Shown here in pieces: positions 30,362 through 43,200 of a stretch of 64,000 nucleotides of DNA (position 1 is the first letter of the stretch; each line of letters begins with the position of its first letter). The DNA comes from Cafeteria roenbergensis (lineage: Eukaryota; Sar; Bigyra; Bicosoecida; Cafeteriaceae). Location of the stretch: positions 248,001-312,000 of the forward strand of contig VLTN01000013.1 in NCBI GenBank assembly GCA_008330645.1, read 5' to 3'. A model generated the notes under the pieces. That model had not been told where the DNA came from. It was given only the letters and a program-made list of their open reading frames with translations, and did not search any database. The position numbers and the translations under genes were made by a program.

Positions 30362-32358
30362 CTATTCGGCGGTCTCCTCTTCCTCGTCCTTGCGCGCGCC
30401 TGCCCGCGCACGAACGCCCGTGCCCTCGGCCTCGTCTTCGGCCTCGTCCTCGGCCTCGGCTTCGTCCTCGACCGCCGCCTCTTCCTCCTCATCATCATCA
30501 TCAGCGTCGCTGTCGCCTACGCCAGCGGCCTGGACCTGCCTGCCCGCCGCGCGGCCGCCCACGTGAGCGGTACCGGTAGGCCCGTCCTCCTCGTACTCGT
30601 CGTACTCGCCCTCGGGCATCGCAAGGTCCGGCTCCGTCGGCAGGGTGAAGCAGTACACGGTGCTGGCGACGATGACGAGGGAGGCGACGACGACGGAGAG
30701 AACCAGGTGGGACTCGACGAACTCGGAAAGCTCGCCAAAGTAGTACTGCGCAGTGTTCCAGAGGCCCCCTTCCTCGAGCAGCTTGAGGCGCGCCTCGCGG
30801 GCGATGCGGAGGCGCTCCTCCTTCGCGGCGGCAGTCTGGTCGGCGTTCTCGATGGCCCACGTGGCGGCAGTGAATGCCGAAGACGAGGCCTCGTCCTGGG
30901 AGACGAGCACGTTGTCAAACGCGATGCCGCCGGTGTTGATCATGACCTCGAACATGAGGCCGGAGAGGACGAGCTTGCGAGCGGGGTGCTCGTCCAAGAA
31001 GTAGGCAGGGTTCTCGATCCGGCGTGGCTTCCACTCGCCCTTGTAGGCGGGGTTGTCGATGAGGGGCGCGACCCACTTGCCCTTGTACGCGGGGTTCTTC
31101 TTGGTGGGGCGGATCCACTTGCCGCAGCCAGGGGCAGCCTCGCACTTGGGGTTGGGGACGAACGGCGCCTGCCACTCGCCGTCCTCCTCCTCGTCCCATT
31201 CCTCGGGCACCGTCTGAGTGGGGTCTGGCACCATCGGCTCCTCGTCGTCGAGCCACGCGGCGGGCTTGACGGCCTCCTCGTCCGGGATGGTGGGGGGCGC
31301 ATCCTCGTCCCAGTCGTCGGGCTTGGACGCCTCTGGGTCCTTGATCTTGGCATCGTCGACCCAGTCGGCGGGCTTGGAGTCGGTCGGGTCGTCGATCTCC
31401 TTGGGGGGGTTGATGGGGGGCTCGAGCTCCTCGAGGATGCTGCCCTGGCGCTTCACCTCGCCGTTGACGCGAACCTCGAAAGTGTTGTCGGCAGGGCGCA
31501 AGACCAGCGTGTAGAGGGCGGTGTTGGTCCCTTCGGCCACGGGGGGGGGCGACTTGAGGTGGTGCTCGCTCCACTTGCCGGTCTTGGGGCTCTTGTGGCG
31601 CATGATGAAGTGCACCTTGTTGGTCATGCCGCACTTGTCGGGGCCGAACATGACGCCGTAGTACTCGGGCTTGCTGATGTCGACTCCGGAGTTGGCTTGG
31701 GACACGCTGGCGCTCGTGACCATGGGAATGTTCCCAGCGTCGGGGTCGGCAAGCAGCACCTTGGCGTACCCGCCGTCGCACACCATGCCGTTCTGAGGCC
31801 GGTGCTCGTACTGAAGCACAAGGGGCTCGTCTCCCTCCGAGAGGTCAAGGGCCTTGTCAAACATCGCAACCATCCCGTACTTGAGGGGGTGCTGGGCCTC
31901 CGCGGCGCCCTCGAACAGGGTGAGCATCTTGTCGCCCTCGGGGCCGCCAGCAACACTGTGCGGCGCCGCCGACACGTTCTTGCCCCCGTATGCCGAGTGA
32001 CCGGTGCGGACGAACGCCTGCGATCGCAACCAAGCAGGCGTCGCGGCGAGCGGTGGCCAAGGCGCGAGGGCGGCCGAGAGGGTCACAGGGCGGGGCGGCG
32101 CCGCAGTGCCACGTTGAGCACACACTCCCCGTGCTGCCTCTTCTCCTGCCGTCCCCCGCACCAGATCCAGAACGGCTTGCCTCCCTTCCGCAAGCGGGCT
32201 CCTGCTCTCACGTGGGTTTCGCCCTGGAAGCCCTCGAAGAAGACGAACGACTCCGGGGTGGCGTCTGCCAGAAGCGGCTTGGCTGCCTCGGCCGCCTCCT
32301 CCGCGCGGCCGAGCGCGACCGCGGCCAGCATGGCAAGAGCGGCAAGTGTTGCACGCAT
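30362..32358 (-). CDS. Calnexin, ER lectin chaperone
   Basis: Exons 32358-32212 and 32017-30362 (600 aa). It binds monoglucosylated glycoproteins folding in the ER. A signal peptide (MRATLAALAMLAAVALG) precedes the lectin domain, which includes KYGMVAMFDKAL, YEHRPQNGMVCDGGYAKVL, YGVMFGPDKCG and VHFIMRHKSP with the two P-loop cysteines. The P-domain arm has four type 1 repeats (DPTDSKPADWVDD, DPEASKPDDWDED and so on) and type 2 repeats (NPAYKGKWVAPLIDNPAYKG). A single transmembrane helix (LVLSVVVASLVIVASTVYCF) and a long acidic cytosolic tail (EAEDEAEDEAE) identify calnexin and not calreticulin. No canonical RKPRRE or KKxx retrieval signal is visible. The neighbouring GH47 mannosidase serves the same ER quality-control route, though they are convergent. 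Confidence 0.97.
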
Positions 32359-32871
32359 CACCGGCTCGCGGGGGCGGGGAGTGAGCTCTCCGGTGCGAGA
32401 GTGTGCGGATGCGCCGTGCCGCTCGGGCCACGTGGATCAGGCGCGCGTCGTCAAATGCCAAGCCGGCAGAGCACCGCAAACCGCCAGCCGACGCGTGCGC
32501 GTGCGCGAGCGCGGAGAGAGGGAAGCTTCCTGGGTTCGCGGCGATCATCGGCACCGCGTTGGTGGCTACCAGCTAGCGCCACGCGGCGTGGCCGGTGGAG
32601 ATGCTCGCATCGAGCTAGCGCAGTCGGGCGCGACTCGCGCCTCCGGCGGCCGCACTCCTGTGCCTATCCCCGCGGCGTCCAACTGACGGTGCACCTCCCT
32701 GTTTTGTCGGCATGCTATATCGTTCCCTCGGCTCGCTTTGCGGAGCGGGGTCGGGGCGAGCCGGACACTGTCGCACACAAATACAAACAACCAAACTTGG
32801 ATGCAGAGCCGCACGGAACGAAATCGGCAGCGCCGGTGACTTGGGCCACACCGTCGCGGAACCAGGCGGCC
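32359..32871. promoter_or_regulatory. Divergent intergenic region (calnexin / SOF1)
   Basis: About 510 bases between opposed starts, presumably carrying both promoters. The stretch at 32770-32880 upstream of the SOF1 start is AT-richer (acaaatacaaacaaccaaac). No further element was identified. Confidence 0.4.
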
Positions 32872-34493
32872 ATGAAGATCAAAATGTTGTCGCGCCCCAC
32901 GGGCGACACCACGCGGGACAGCAAGAAGGCTGTGTTCAAGGTTTCGAGCAACCCGGACCCGACCCTGCACCCGTTCGAGCGTGCACGAGAAGTGAGGCCG
33001 CCCGGCGCGCCCCGCACGATCAAGGCATGAGGCTTGCTTGGCCAGGGCGGCATTGTGGGCTCAGCGCGGGTGCGCCCGAGGGGCGAGAAGCGTCAGGAGC
33101 GGGCCCCTCCGGGGGCAAGGCGGCGATTGCACAAGCTTTCAGACTTGCTTCTCCTCTGGACCTGCGCCGGCTCCCGCAGTACAAGCGCGCTGTGACCGCT
33201 GCCAAGCTGGAGCGCATGCACGCCAAGCCGTTCGTGCGCGCGCTGGAGGGCCACGCGGACGGGGTGTACAGCATGGCCGCGAGCCCGACCTCGCTCGTCG
33301 CGCTCTTGTCGGGCTCCGGCGACGGCGAAGTTCGCATCTGGGACGTGGCGCACGCCAAGACGATGTGGTCCGTGTTCGCACACGACGGGGCGGTGAAGGG
33401 CCTCAGCGTTGGGTACGATGGCACGTCGTTCGTCAGCTGCGGCGACGACGGCACCATCAAGCAGTACTCCCTCTCGCTGGAGTCGCTCCTTGGAGCCGTG
33501 CCCACCGCGGAGGAGAGCAGCGCCGCGGGGTCGGCGGCCGCATCGTCGGCGAGCGCCGCGGCCTCGGCAGCCGCCGTCGCGGGCGGCACGGTGGACCCGC
33601 TCAACTCGTGGACGCTGAGGTACCCGGTGACCGGCGTGGACTGCAGGCGCATGGACGAGACCTTCCTCTCCTCGGGCGGCTCGTACGTCGAGGTCTGGAA
33701 CCCCCACAGGGCGTCGCCCGTGCAGCGCCTCACCTGGGGCGCGGACACGGTGTCGTGCGTGCGATGCAGCCCTTCCGAGCGTCACGTCGTCGCCAGCGCC
33801 GGCACTGACCGAGCTGTGACCCTGTACGACACCCGCAGCGGCAACCCGCTCCGCAAGCTCATCATGAAGATGTCGGTCAACGCCATCGACTGGAACCCCC
33901 GCGAGCCGATGAACTTCGTCGCCGCCTGCGAGGACCACAACCTGTACACCTTCGACATGCGCCGCCTCGACAGGGCGCGCACCGTTCACAAGGACTTTGT
34001 CGGCGCCGCCATGGCTGTGCGCTTCAGCCCCACGGGCAAGGAGTTCGTCGCCGGCTCCTACGACCGCACCGTCCGCCTCTTCCCGGCCGCGGGCGGCCGC
34101 AGCCGGGAGGTGTACTACACGAAGCGCATGCAGCGCGTCTTCGCGGTGCACTACTCCGCGGACGCCAAGTACGTGCTCTCGGGATCCGACGACGCGAACG
34201 TGCGCGTGTGGCGCGCGAGGGCGTCCGAGGCGGGCGGCAAGCTGCGGGAGCGCGAGCGCGCCGCCGTCGAGTACAGGCAGGCCCTCACGAAGCGCTTCGG
34301 CCACCTCCCGGAGGTGCGTCGTATCCTCAAGTACCGCGCCCTCCCGGGGAGCCTCAAGAAGGCGGCCAAGCGCAAGCGCGAGGCGGCGGACAGCGAGAAC
34401 CGCAAGCTCGAGAACCGGCGCATCCACTCCAAGGACAGTGAGGCCACGAGGGAGGGCGAGCGCTCCAAGCGCATCGCCCGCGAGCGGGTCTAG
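32872..34493 (+). CDS. SOF1/DCAF13-type WD40 ribosome biogenesis factor
   Basis: Exons 32872-32991 and 33180-34493 (477 aa). SOF1 is a U3 small-nucleolar-RNP-associated protein of the small-subunit processome. Its animal orthologue DCAF13 also binds CUL4-DDB1. The N-terminus MKIKMLSRPTGDTTRD and LHPFERAREYKRAVTAAKLER across the splice are typical. WD40 repeats follow (FVRALEGHADGVYSMAASP, SGSGDGEVRIWD, ASAGTDRAVTLYDTRSGNPL, SVNAIDWNPREPMNFVAACE, VAGSYDRTVRLF, SGSDDANVRVWRARASE). The conserved C-terminal SOF1 tail is present: RFGHLPEVRRILKYRALPGS then HSKDSEATREGERSKRIARE. One Ala/Ser insertion (~160-185) separates two WD repeats. Length matches yeast Sof1 (489). Confidence 0.97.
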
Positions 34494-35042
34494 GCGCAGC
34501 GCGCTCCGGCCCACTCGCTTCCCGCCCCCCCTCCTCGTCGTCGCGGTGCCTTGCATGGAGCTTTGCACTTCCTTCCTCTGCGTGTGCGACTGCGTTGCGT
34601 GTGGTCGGTTTGCTCCGCCTTCGCGCCCCTTCCCTAATGCACTGCTTGGCCCGATGGTCTCACCGAGGCACCCGGCAAAGTATGTGCGTGACCGTGTGCG
34701 CTGGGCTGCCAAGGGCGGGGGCAGAGTCGTCGCCTGACGTCGCCTGGGGTTTTGTTGAGGGGGAACGAGCGGAAAAGCACCGCCCAGCAATCGCGGGGGT
34801 CACGGAGGAGGAACAGACCCCGCAATCACACAATGCTCCGACCCTCGTTCCGCCAGGACCGGCCAGCGCGTACAGCAGAGCCGCGGCCGAAGCCGCATCT
34901 CTGCTCCGCGGGAGGCCCTGGCGTTCAGAGGGAACGGAGCAAGCTACAGCCACTGCATGCTGCTGAGCACCCGTCCTGGGCCAACCAATGCCTGGGATGG
35001 GCACGCCTCTGCAGCAACAGCGTAGCCGGAGAGGCTGAGTGC
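34494..35042. other. Convergent intergenic region (SOF1 / uS8)
   Basis: About 550 bases between two 3' ends. GC is below that of the flanking exons and nothing recognisable is encoded. Confidence 0.55.
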
Positions 35043-35435
35043 TCAGTAGAAGAAGCCGAGGATCTTGCCACCGGTGTGCTTGCGGCGCGCCTCCTCGTGG
35101 TCCATGATGCCGGCCGAGGTGGTGAGCACAATGTGGCCGAACTGGCGCGAGGGCAGGAGGGAGGAGATCCACTTCTCGATCTCGGGCACAGTCACGTCGA
35201 AGCGCGGGCTGATCACGCCGCACTTGTTGATGCGGCCGGTGAGCTGCACCACAATCTTGCCGGCGCGGTGGTCATCCACGAGCTCGAAGTCGCCGATGTA
35301 GCCGTGCTTCTGCATGACCTGCAGGAACTTGACGATCACCTTGGAGGCGGGGCGCACAAGAACCTGGCGCTTGCCGCGCTTCTCGGCGTTGTAGATGGTC
35401 TTCAGGCAATCGGCGAGCACGGACATGCGGACCAT
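35043..35435 (-). CDS. RPS15A: Cytosolic small-subunit ribosomal protein uS8 (S15a)
   Basis: A 130-residue intronless protein, exactly the family length. It binds the central domain of 18S rRNA. The sequence follows eukaryotic S15a throughout: [80 protein letters not shown] and the end [26 protein letters not shown]. Codon use is strongly G/C-ending, as expected of a highly expressed gene here. It lies tail to tail with SOF1, a ribosome assembly factor, though convergent orientation argues against shared transcription. Confidence 0.98.
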   Translation of the reverse strand: MVRMSVLADCLKTIYNAEKRGKRQVLVRPASKVIVKFLQVMQKHGYIGDFELVDDHRAGKIVVQLTGRINKCGVISPRFDVTVPEIEKWISSLLPSRQFGHIVLTTSAGIMDHEEARRKHTGGKILGFFY

Positions 35436-36475
35436 GGCTGCTTAACCCCTCGGCGACTGCGAAATGACCGGCGGAGGGAGGGGAGCGCCAGGCAAGGGCG
35501 ACGGGGGTGGACGACTCGAGCGCAAGCGGGCACGACGAAAAGGCAAGCGCGAGGACTCGGCGTGAGCTGAACGCGGAGCCCCTTCACGCTGTGGGCGTGC
35601 TTCCAGCGCATTCCAGCGCCGGCGCGGCGCTGCTGGCCACGCCAGGAACGCGGCGCGGAATGCGGCCAGGCCGCAGCGGCGTCGCGCGCGCCGCAGTCCC
35701 TCCCGCCTGAACAATTTCCGCCCGGCTGAGCTGCCCACAACCACTGGCGCGCCCAGCGCAGGGGGCCTGGCCCGCCGAGGCTCCCAAGCCCCAGGCCTGC
35801 TGCAGCCCCGAGCCGGCCTGGCCTCCCCCGGCGTGCGGCACAGGGCCCTGCTCGCCGCCCAGACCGCACAGGCGGCGAGGCGCGAAGGGGTCAAGCAAAG
35901 CTCGACGGGCCAACCCTGTCCGAGGCCAGCCAGCCGGCGCGCGCGCGCCCAGCGCCTTCCCGGCCGCCCAACACCTCCGCGGGCTCCCCACGAGCAGCCA
36001 GCCTCACCTCTGCCAGGCGATGTGAGGGGCGGCATGGCGGGCCGCCAAGGCGGCCGAGGCTGTCGAGGCCGCTCTGCCGTGACGAAGCCCGACGTCGGCG
36101 CCCGCCCGAGAGTTGCCGCCGGCCCCGGCAGAGTCGGCCGGAAAACTGCCCGACGAGCAAAAACCAGGCAGGGAGCCTGCACAGGCCGAGGCAGTCACGT
36201 GGGGGCAAGAGGCTGGGCCCGGGCGCACTCGTGCGTGGAGAGTGCGAATGCATCGCGGGCGGTGTGCAAGCGAAGCGCATCATTGCGGGAATCAACAGTG
36301 GCCGCGACAAGCAAACCGGCAAGCGCGCAGCACGGCAAATGCAACTGCGCGCAGCTCACGCACAGCAAGCGAACTGATCGGGGCGGTACTCCCGTTCCCG
36401 AGTGCCCGCAGGGCAGCCCCGCTGCGCTGTGCGGGTGGGGGTGCTCGCGTGGGACTGCGGCTCCCAGGCGGTGGC
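35436..36475. other. One-kilobase intergenic region between uS8 and the Myb gene
   Basis: About 1,040 bases. A minus-strand frame is open for 246 codons, but its product is Arg/Ala/Pro-rich with no domain, so I do not call a gene. Expected content is the uS8 promoter, possibly a 5' UTR intron (common in ribosomal protein genes), and the Myb 3' UTR. Confidence 0.5.
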
Positions 36476-39400
36476 TCAGCGACGCCTGCTGGACCGGCGA
36501 GCCCCCCCGCTCGGCGGCGCGACAGCCGTGCGAGCGGCGTCCCGGCGGGGAGAGGCGGTGCGTGGCGAGCGCCGGACCGCCGCTCGCCGCGCCGCACTAG
36601 TCCCGCGCGCTGCCGTGGGCGCCGGTGACCCCTGTAGGTCGGCCATTGCGCGAACTGTCGGGCTGCCAGCGTCGTCATCGTCGTCATCTTCGCCGTCGTC
36701 GTTCTCGGTTTGCCCCTCGCTCCCGCGTGCGGCATCACCGGCGAGCTTTGCCCGAAGGCGTCGGCTGCGAGAAGCGGAGCGTCGCGCGCCGATGCCGCCG
36801 ACTGCCTCCAGCCGCGAAGACGCGAGGGCCGGGTCGGGCGACCCGAGCGGCCCAGCCCCCTCTCGCGCGTCTGACGAGTCGTCAAACTGCCCACCCTTGG
36901 CCGCGGAGGGTGGGGGCATGGACAGCCCTCCCGGGGACGAGAACTCGCCCCTGCTGCTCCTCTGCTGCTGGCCAAACACGCCTGGCGAGAGCAGGCTGCC
37001 CTGAGCGCCGTCACCCTCGATCCCGCCGCCAAGGCCAGACGGCGACGGCGCGGCGCCCACGTGCCGGGATGCGTGCGCGCGGGACCCGCCAGAGCTCAGC
37101 CCGGCTAGAGCGAGCGCCGCATCGCTCAAGTCTGCGTTCGAGCGGCTGCTCGCGCGACCAGCGCCAGGCGTCGCGTTCACGGCCGAAGCGCCAAGGTCGG
37201 CCGGATAATCGTCTGTGGGGGACACTGCAGGGTCCACTGCCGAGGGCAGGGCGGCCGGCCCCGTCGACCGATGGCGCTTGGATGCGCGCCCGCGCGCGGC
37301 TGCGCCCCTGCCGCTCGCCGCCGCCGCCGCGGACGATGACGACGACGACGACGACGACGACGATGCGCCCCCCAAGTCGCTGGGAGACGCTGCTGACGAA
37401 GCCCCTCCCACCGCGCCGGCTCGCGACGCAGTGACTCGGGCAGGGGCGCGCCGGCGCGAGGTGGAGCGCTTGCCCTTGGAAGCCGTCGCCTGACCAGGAC
37501 GGCCGGGCGTGGGCGCCGGGGCCTGCGGGTCAGCGGAGGAATCGGCCGAGGCGCCGCCGTCCCCGAAGCCGGCGGTATTGGGGCTGGCCTGCGGGGGCGC
37601 GCGGCGCGCGGCGGCCACCGCCTCGCGGAGCGGCGCGTCTCGCTGCTGGGCCCAATCGAAGAGGCAGCGGGCGATGACAACAGCTCGGCCGGCAAAGAGT
37701 GCGTCCGCCTCGCTGACTCCTGCGGTGTAGCGGAGGGTCAGCAGGGCGCCCTCCTGGTCCGCCGTCTCCACCGAGCACAGCCGGTCCGCGACTCGGCGGG
37801 CAAGCACCACGGGGAAGGGCCGGCGGGCAGAGGCGGGGGGGCGGTCGGGGGGGCGGTGCGGGGGCTTGCGCGACCTCCGCATGGTGTCAGGGGAGTTGGG
37901 GGCGGCGATGGCGGTGGAGCGCTGGCCCATGAGCAGCCCGACAAGCACCTCGTCGACCGCCGGGGGCGCGTCCGAGTGGCCGTCCGCCTCTGCCGAGGAG
38001 GCCGTGCTGGGCAGGCGGAGCGCGCCGACCACGGCCAGGCCGGCCACCACGGCCGCGAGGCCGGCTGCGTGGGCGTCCTTGCCAAAGTCCGGCAGGTCCT
38101 CGCCCAGCCGACGACGGACCTTCGGCCCCCACGAGGGCACGTCAGCAGCAGGCTGCGCGTGCGACGGGGACGACGGCGGGGGGGGCAGGCCGACGAGCTG
38201 CGCCTCCAGCGCGGTGGCAGCCGCTGCGGCCTCCCGGGCCCCCGCTGCCTGGAGCAGGCCCGACGCCCAGACGAGCGGACGGAGCGACCCCTCCGACGCC
38301 GGTGCAGCGCCAGCCGCGTCCATGACAGCGTGGATGAAGGGCTCTGCCATGGCCACGTCGCCGGGGTCTGCGTCCCGCGAGAAGGCCACCTGCATGACCG
38401 AGGTGAGGCAGGGGGAGGCCAACACTGCCCGGGACATGGCCGGCAGCGTGGGCATCAGCGCCGCCTTGACGAGCGTCTCGTCGGGGGGCGCGTCCTCAGG
38501 AGCGTCATCGATAGCTGGGTGTTGCGCTGCGCCAGCGGCAGTGCCCGAGCCTCCCTGCGAGGTCGCCTTGGCGGCAGCGGCGCGGCGGCGCGCAGACGGC
38601 CGCTCCTCGGCACCTGGCGGAGCCGCTGCCGGGGTGGCAGAGGCCATGTCCCCGCCGTCGGCCGCGTGTCCTGACGGGAGAGTGCTGGCCGCCGCGCCTC
38701 CTCGGGCCGCTTCCAGCAGCGCAGGCATGCCGGAGGCCATGCGGGCGGCTGCGGCGACGAACGAGGCTGCAGCGGACGCGGCAGACGAGGCTGCGGTCGC
38801 TTGCGCAGCTGCGTCGGCGGCGCCGTAGCCAGCGTTCGCCGCGCCCCCGGCGGCAGATGACGAGGGCGAAGGCCCCGCCCATTGGTCCGCTGGCAGCGCC
38901 ATCGCGGCGTCCAGGACCGGCCCCTGCGTGGTTCCGTCCGCGGCCGCCTCAGGCACAGCCGCCGGCAGGCCCGCCAATGAGGCGGCGGCGTCCAGGTGGT
39001 CGGCGGACGGCCGGCGGACGGACCCTGCCTGCGGCAGCGGCGACTCGGCCGCGGATGCCGTGGCGTCGTTCACGGGGGCGTCTGGAAACTCGGGAGCCGG
39101 CGTGAAGGCTGCCGCCCTCTTGGCGGGCGGCGACGAGTCGAAGCCGTCGACAGGCGTAGCAAGGGGGCCGATGGGACGGGCCCGCTTGGTGCGACGGCGG
39201 GCGATCGCATCGGCGTCGGCAGCGACCCCTCCGCCAGCAACCAGGGCGCCGTCCGCGCTGGCATCGCCCTCGGCAGCACCACCGCCGCCGCGAGACGTGT
39301 GAGGCTGCCCAGCGACGCCAGCCGACTCCAGCCCGGCCGCCCTGACTGACCGGTCTTGTGCCGCCAGCCTTGCCATGCGGTGAGCGATGCCGGCACCTAC

Positions 39401-40263
39401 ACCCATGCCGTCCTCGTCCTCGTCGTCGTCTGCCTCGTCGTCGGTGTCCGCCATTTGGCCGCGCCGAGCAACGGCCTTCACACGAGGCACGCCCGCAGCT
39501 ACCCCCCCCGGCGTCAGGGCGGAAGAGCCGCTCGCAACCCCGCCTCCCGCACCCTCGGCTGCGCCGCGGTCGCCTCCGACGCCCTCGACGTCACCGTCGC
39601 TGGCCGCCCCCAACGGCCGGCCCACAGGCCTGGGCGCTGCCTGGGGCGACTCCCGCGCACCGGCGGGTGCCCCCCCGGACGCCAGCGGGCCAGAAGTGCC
39701 GCTTCCGCTGAGCTGCGAGGCGCCCGCGGCCGCCAGCCCGGGTGTCCTGCCGGCAACAAGCCCTTCGGGATCCGACGCCGTCAGACCAGCCGCGGCCTCG
39801 CCCGCCTTGTGCCAAGCCGCTCGCGTCGTCGGCCCGTCCGTGGACTCCTCGTGCTTGACCAGCACACCGGGCGACGCCCCCGACAGCAGCCTGTTCACCG
39901 CTGCGGCCCGGGCAAGAGCCTGCGCCTGCGTGGACGTGGACGCCACGCGCTCAGCGGCAGAACCGTGCGCACCCGTCGCGGAGGGGCCGCCACCCGCGGC
40001 GACCCCGCCAGCGCGGTCGCCGGCGTCACCGGGTGAGGCCGCGGCCATGGCCAGCCTCTCGTTTGGCGTCGACGTCGGGCCCGCAGAGCCGGACTGCGAC
40101 CTGAGGGATCGCCCCGAGACTGCTGCGGCGCCCCTGGCCCCAGCCGCGGCACTGCTGCCTCCCTCCGCAGCCCCGGCTGCGTCGCCAGCCTGACGGCCGC
40201 CGCTCCCTCCCGAGTCCCTTTCGCCGCTGCCTCCACTTCTGTTGCCGCCGCCGCCGCCGCCAT

Positions 40264-40296
<33 letters not shown>

Positions 40297-43200
40297 GGCC
40301 AGCACCGGCGCCTTGGCCAGAGACCTCGCCACCGGCTTGCCCTGCCGCGACTGGCGCAGCGGCATCCGCGCTCGAAGTGGGAGGCAGGCTCGGCCCCCTT
40401 GACGTGGCCAACACTGCCGCTGGCGTGGCAGAGACAAGGCTGCCTGCCTGTCCTGGGGTCACCATTGCCAGGGGCGTGAGGAACAGATGACGAAGCTGCC
40501 CGCCGGATGCGGAGGCGTGCCCGGCGCCGGGCGTCGACAGGAAGGACGGGTGGTCGGCCCGGCCGGCAGAGCCGGGCTCTCCGGCAGAGCCAGGCGCTCG
40601 AGGTGCGGAGAGGAGGTCTATCCTCCCAGGCGACGGGCGGGCCATTGCCGAGCCGACCCCCGAGGCAGCGAGGTCGGCGAGGCGGGAGAGAGAGTGGGCG
40701 GAGGAGTTGCCCCTGCGCATGGCGCGGGGGCGGAGAGAGGCCGGCGCCTCGGCCGACGCCCGCATGGCGCGGGGTGCGTCGGAGGCTTCGGCAGCAGCCC
40801 CGCCCACGGGGGCCTCCGCGCGCTGCGCGGACCGCGAGCGGGGAGGAGCGCTCGGGGCCCGGGGGGGGCGGTAGCGGCGGCCTCCGCCGTGGGCAATGCC
40901 GAGCGCGGCTTGCCCGGTTCCGCCCGCCGCCGCGGCAGACGCTGCCGTTGCTGCCATGGCAGAGGGGGCGGGGGCCTGCACGGATGCGCTGCTGCCGGGG
41001 GGGGCGCTGCCGCGTCCGCTGTCGGACCCCGTGCGCGAACCCCTGCTGTTCCTGCCGGCGGAGTCGCTGGAAGCGCCGGCGGAGCCAGCCCCGAGAGCAA
41101 GCACCGATCCCCCGCTTGCGAGGACGGCCGCGGACGCGCCGGCCCGTCGCTGGCGCGGGGCGGACGCGGGCGGCTCGCCGGATCCAAAGTGGGAGGAGGC
41201 CATGTCGTCGGCTGGGGACGCGAGAAGGATTGATGCGGCGACGGCGGTGCGCGACACGGAGCCGGGGGCGTCCCTCCAGGGGTTGGGCGGGTCGGCTGGG
41301 AGAGGGGAGGACTGGGGCATGTGCGCGGCGTTCTGCGAGGCCGCCACGATTGATGACGCGAGAGCGGCGGCAGCGGCTGCGGCGGACCCGGCGGCAGACG
41401 CCGAGGAGGACGAGGACGAGGACGAGGAGGACTGGCCGGCAGCGGAGCGGGGCGGGCCCGACGACGGCCCAGCCGGGGTCGACGCTGCCTGGGGAGCGAC
41501 GTGGTGCAGGCCCGAGGACTGATACCTGTTGTGGGCGGTGTGGGAGTTGGACGGCGTGGACGCTGCCGCAAGGGGGTGCCGGCCCCGGGAGGAGTGGACG
41601 AGCCCGCCAACGGCTGCGGAGCCAAGCCTGACAGGAGCGAGGTCCTCGGTGCCCGGGTGCACCGGGGCGTAGAAGAGAGGACTCGGGGCCGTGGCGCCCC
41701 GGCCGGCGGATGACGCTGAGGCGGAAGCGGGCAGCGAGGAAGTTGCGGGGTGGCCGCGGCCTGCCGCCGCCGCCGCCGCCGCTGCTGCTGCTACTGCGGC
41801 TGCGGCTGCTGCCGTGCTGGTCCCGGCCCCGCCAGCGTGCGTGGAGGGCAAACCGGCGATCCCCATGCCGAGCGGCGACGCCAGCGCGGCGGGGAGGCCG
41901 GCAGAGGAGGGCGGGACCCTGGCTCCCATGCGCAGCATCGCTGGGGACTGGGGGGCGCTCTCGCCGCCAAACGGCCCTCCCTGGCGAAGGTGGTGCTGGT
42001 GGGAGAGGCGGTGGGCGGGCCGGGACGGCGCCAGGCTTCCGGGGGTGCGGCCCACCATGGCCGTGGGGGAGGGGGCGGCTGCCGCAGGAGGCTGGCCGCC
42101 GAAGCTGCTTCTCAGCATGGACCTGCCGGCGGAGGGGGGCGCGACGAGGCCAGTGCCCAGGCCCCGCCCGCCGAACCCGCCGCGGTGCGTGCTCGCCGGG
42201 GAGAACCCCAGCACGCCGGGCAGCATGGAGGCTGGGCTGGCGTGGCCGCCCACGCTCGCCAGCAGGTTGGTGAGCGACGCTGCCGCGTCGACGGCCGCTT
42301 GGTCAGGGCTCGTCGTGGAGGTGCCGTTGCGCTGTTTTGCTCCCCGCCGCGACCGCGGGACAGAGCCGGGCGCGTCGTACTCGTCGGCGCCGCCGGCACC
42401 CCCGCCTCCCCTCGGGCCGCCACCGGCCCCGCCGCTTCGAGCCCCGTACCCGTCCGACATGCCACTGCGGCTGGCAGAGCCAGGACTGCGGCCGGACCGG
42501 CGCACGCCCTGCCGCCTGCCGTGGGCGTGCCGGCCGCTCGCCCCAGTAGCTGCGCCCCCGGCAGGGTTATTGTCGTCGTCGTCGTCGTCGTCGTCGCCCT
42601 CTTCGTCGTCGTAGCCGTCGTCGCCATACCTGTAGCCGCGGTCGTGGGCAGCTGCCGCCACCACCGCGGCCGCTGCTCTGGCTGCAGCTCGGCTGCTGGT
42701 GCGCTTGCCGCCCGTGGACGCCGGCGCCCCAGCCGCGTGCTGCGGCGCGAGGGCGGGAGACGCGTGGCCTGGCCTGACGGAGCTGGCCGGCGACTCCCCG
42801 CCGTCGCGACCAGACGCCGCGCGCTTCGGGCGGCGGGAGGTGGCGTCGCCGAGCATTCCGGTCTCGATCATGCGGTCCAGCGCGGCAGACTCCTTGGCCT
42901 TGTCCGAGTCCGTGGGGGCGACCTCGCCGCCCTTCTCCATGGCCGCGATGACCCCCTTCATGATCCTGCGCAGCGTGGAGTTGTAGCGGTTCTTGAGCAT
43001 GTTGTCCGTGCGGCCCGGCATCTGCGCGGCGATGGAGGCCCACTTGGTCCCGTCGCGGATCTTGGTGGTGAGCAGCTGGATGTCCTCCTCCACAGTGAAG
43101 GGACCCTTGTTGATGGAGGGGTCGAGGTGGTTGTACCAGCGCTCGCGGCACTGCTTGCCCAGCCGGCCGTTGAGGCACTGCGCAATCAGGGACCACTTCT

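Noticed and set aside
30167-32686. An 839-codon plus-strand frame antisense to calnexin
   Set aside because: Its product is Leu/Val/Gly-rich with no domain. It mirrors the calnexin codons and crosses the calnexin intron without any signal of its own.
35442-36182. A 246-codon minus-strand frame upstream of uS8
   Set aside because: Arg/Ala/Pro-rich product without any domain, typical of open non-coding sequence at this base composition.
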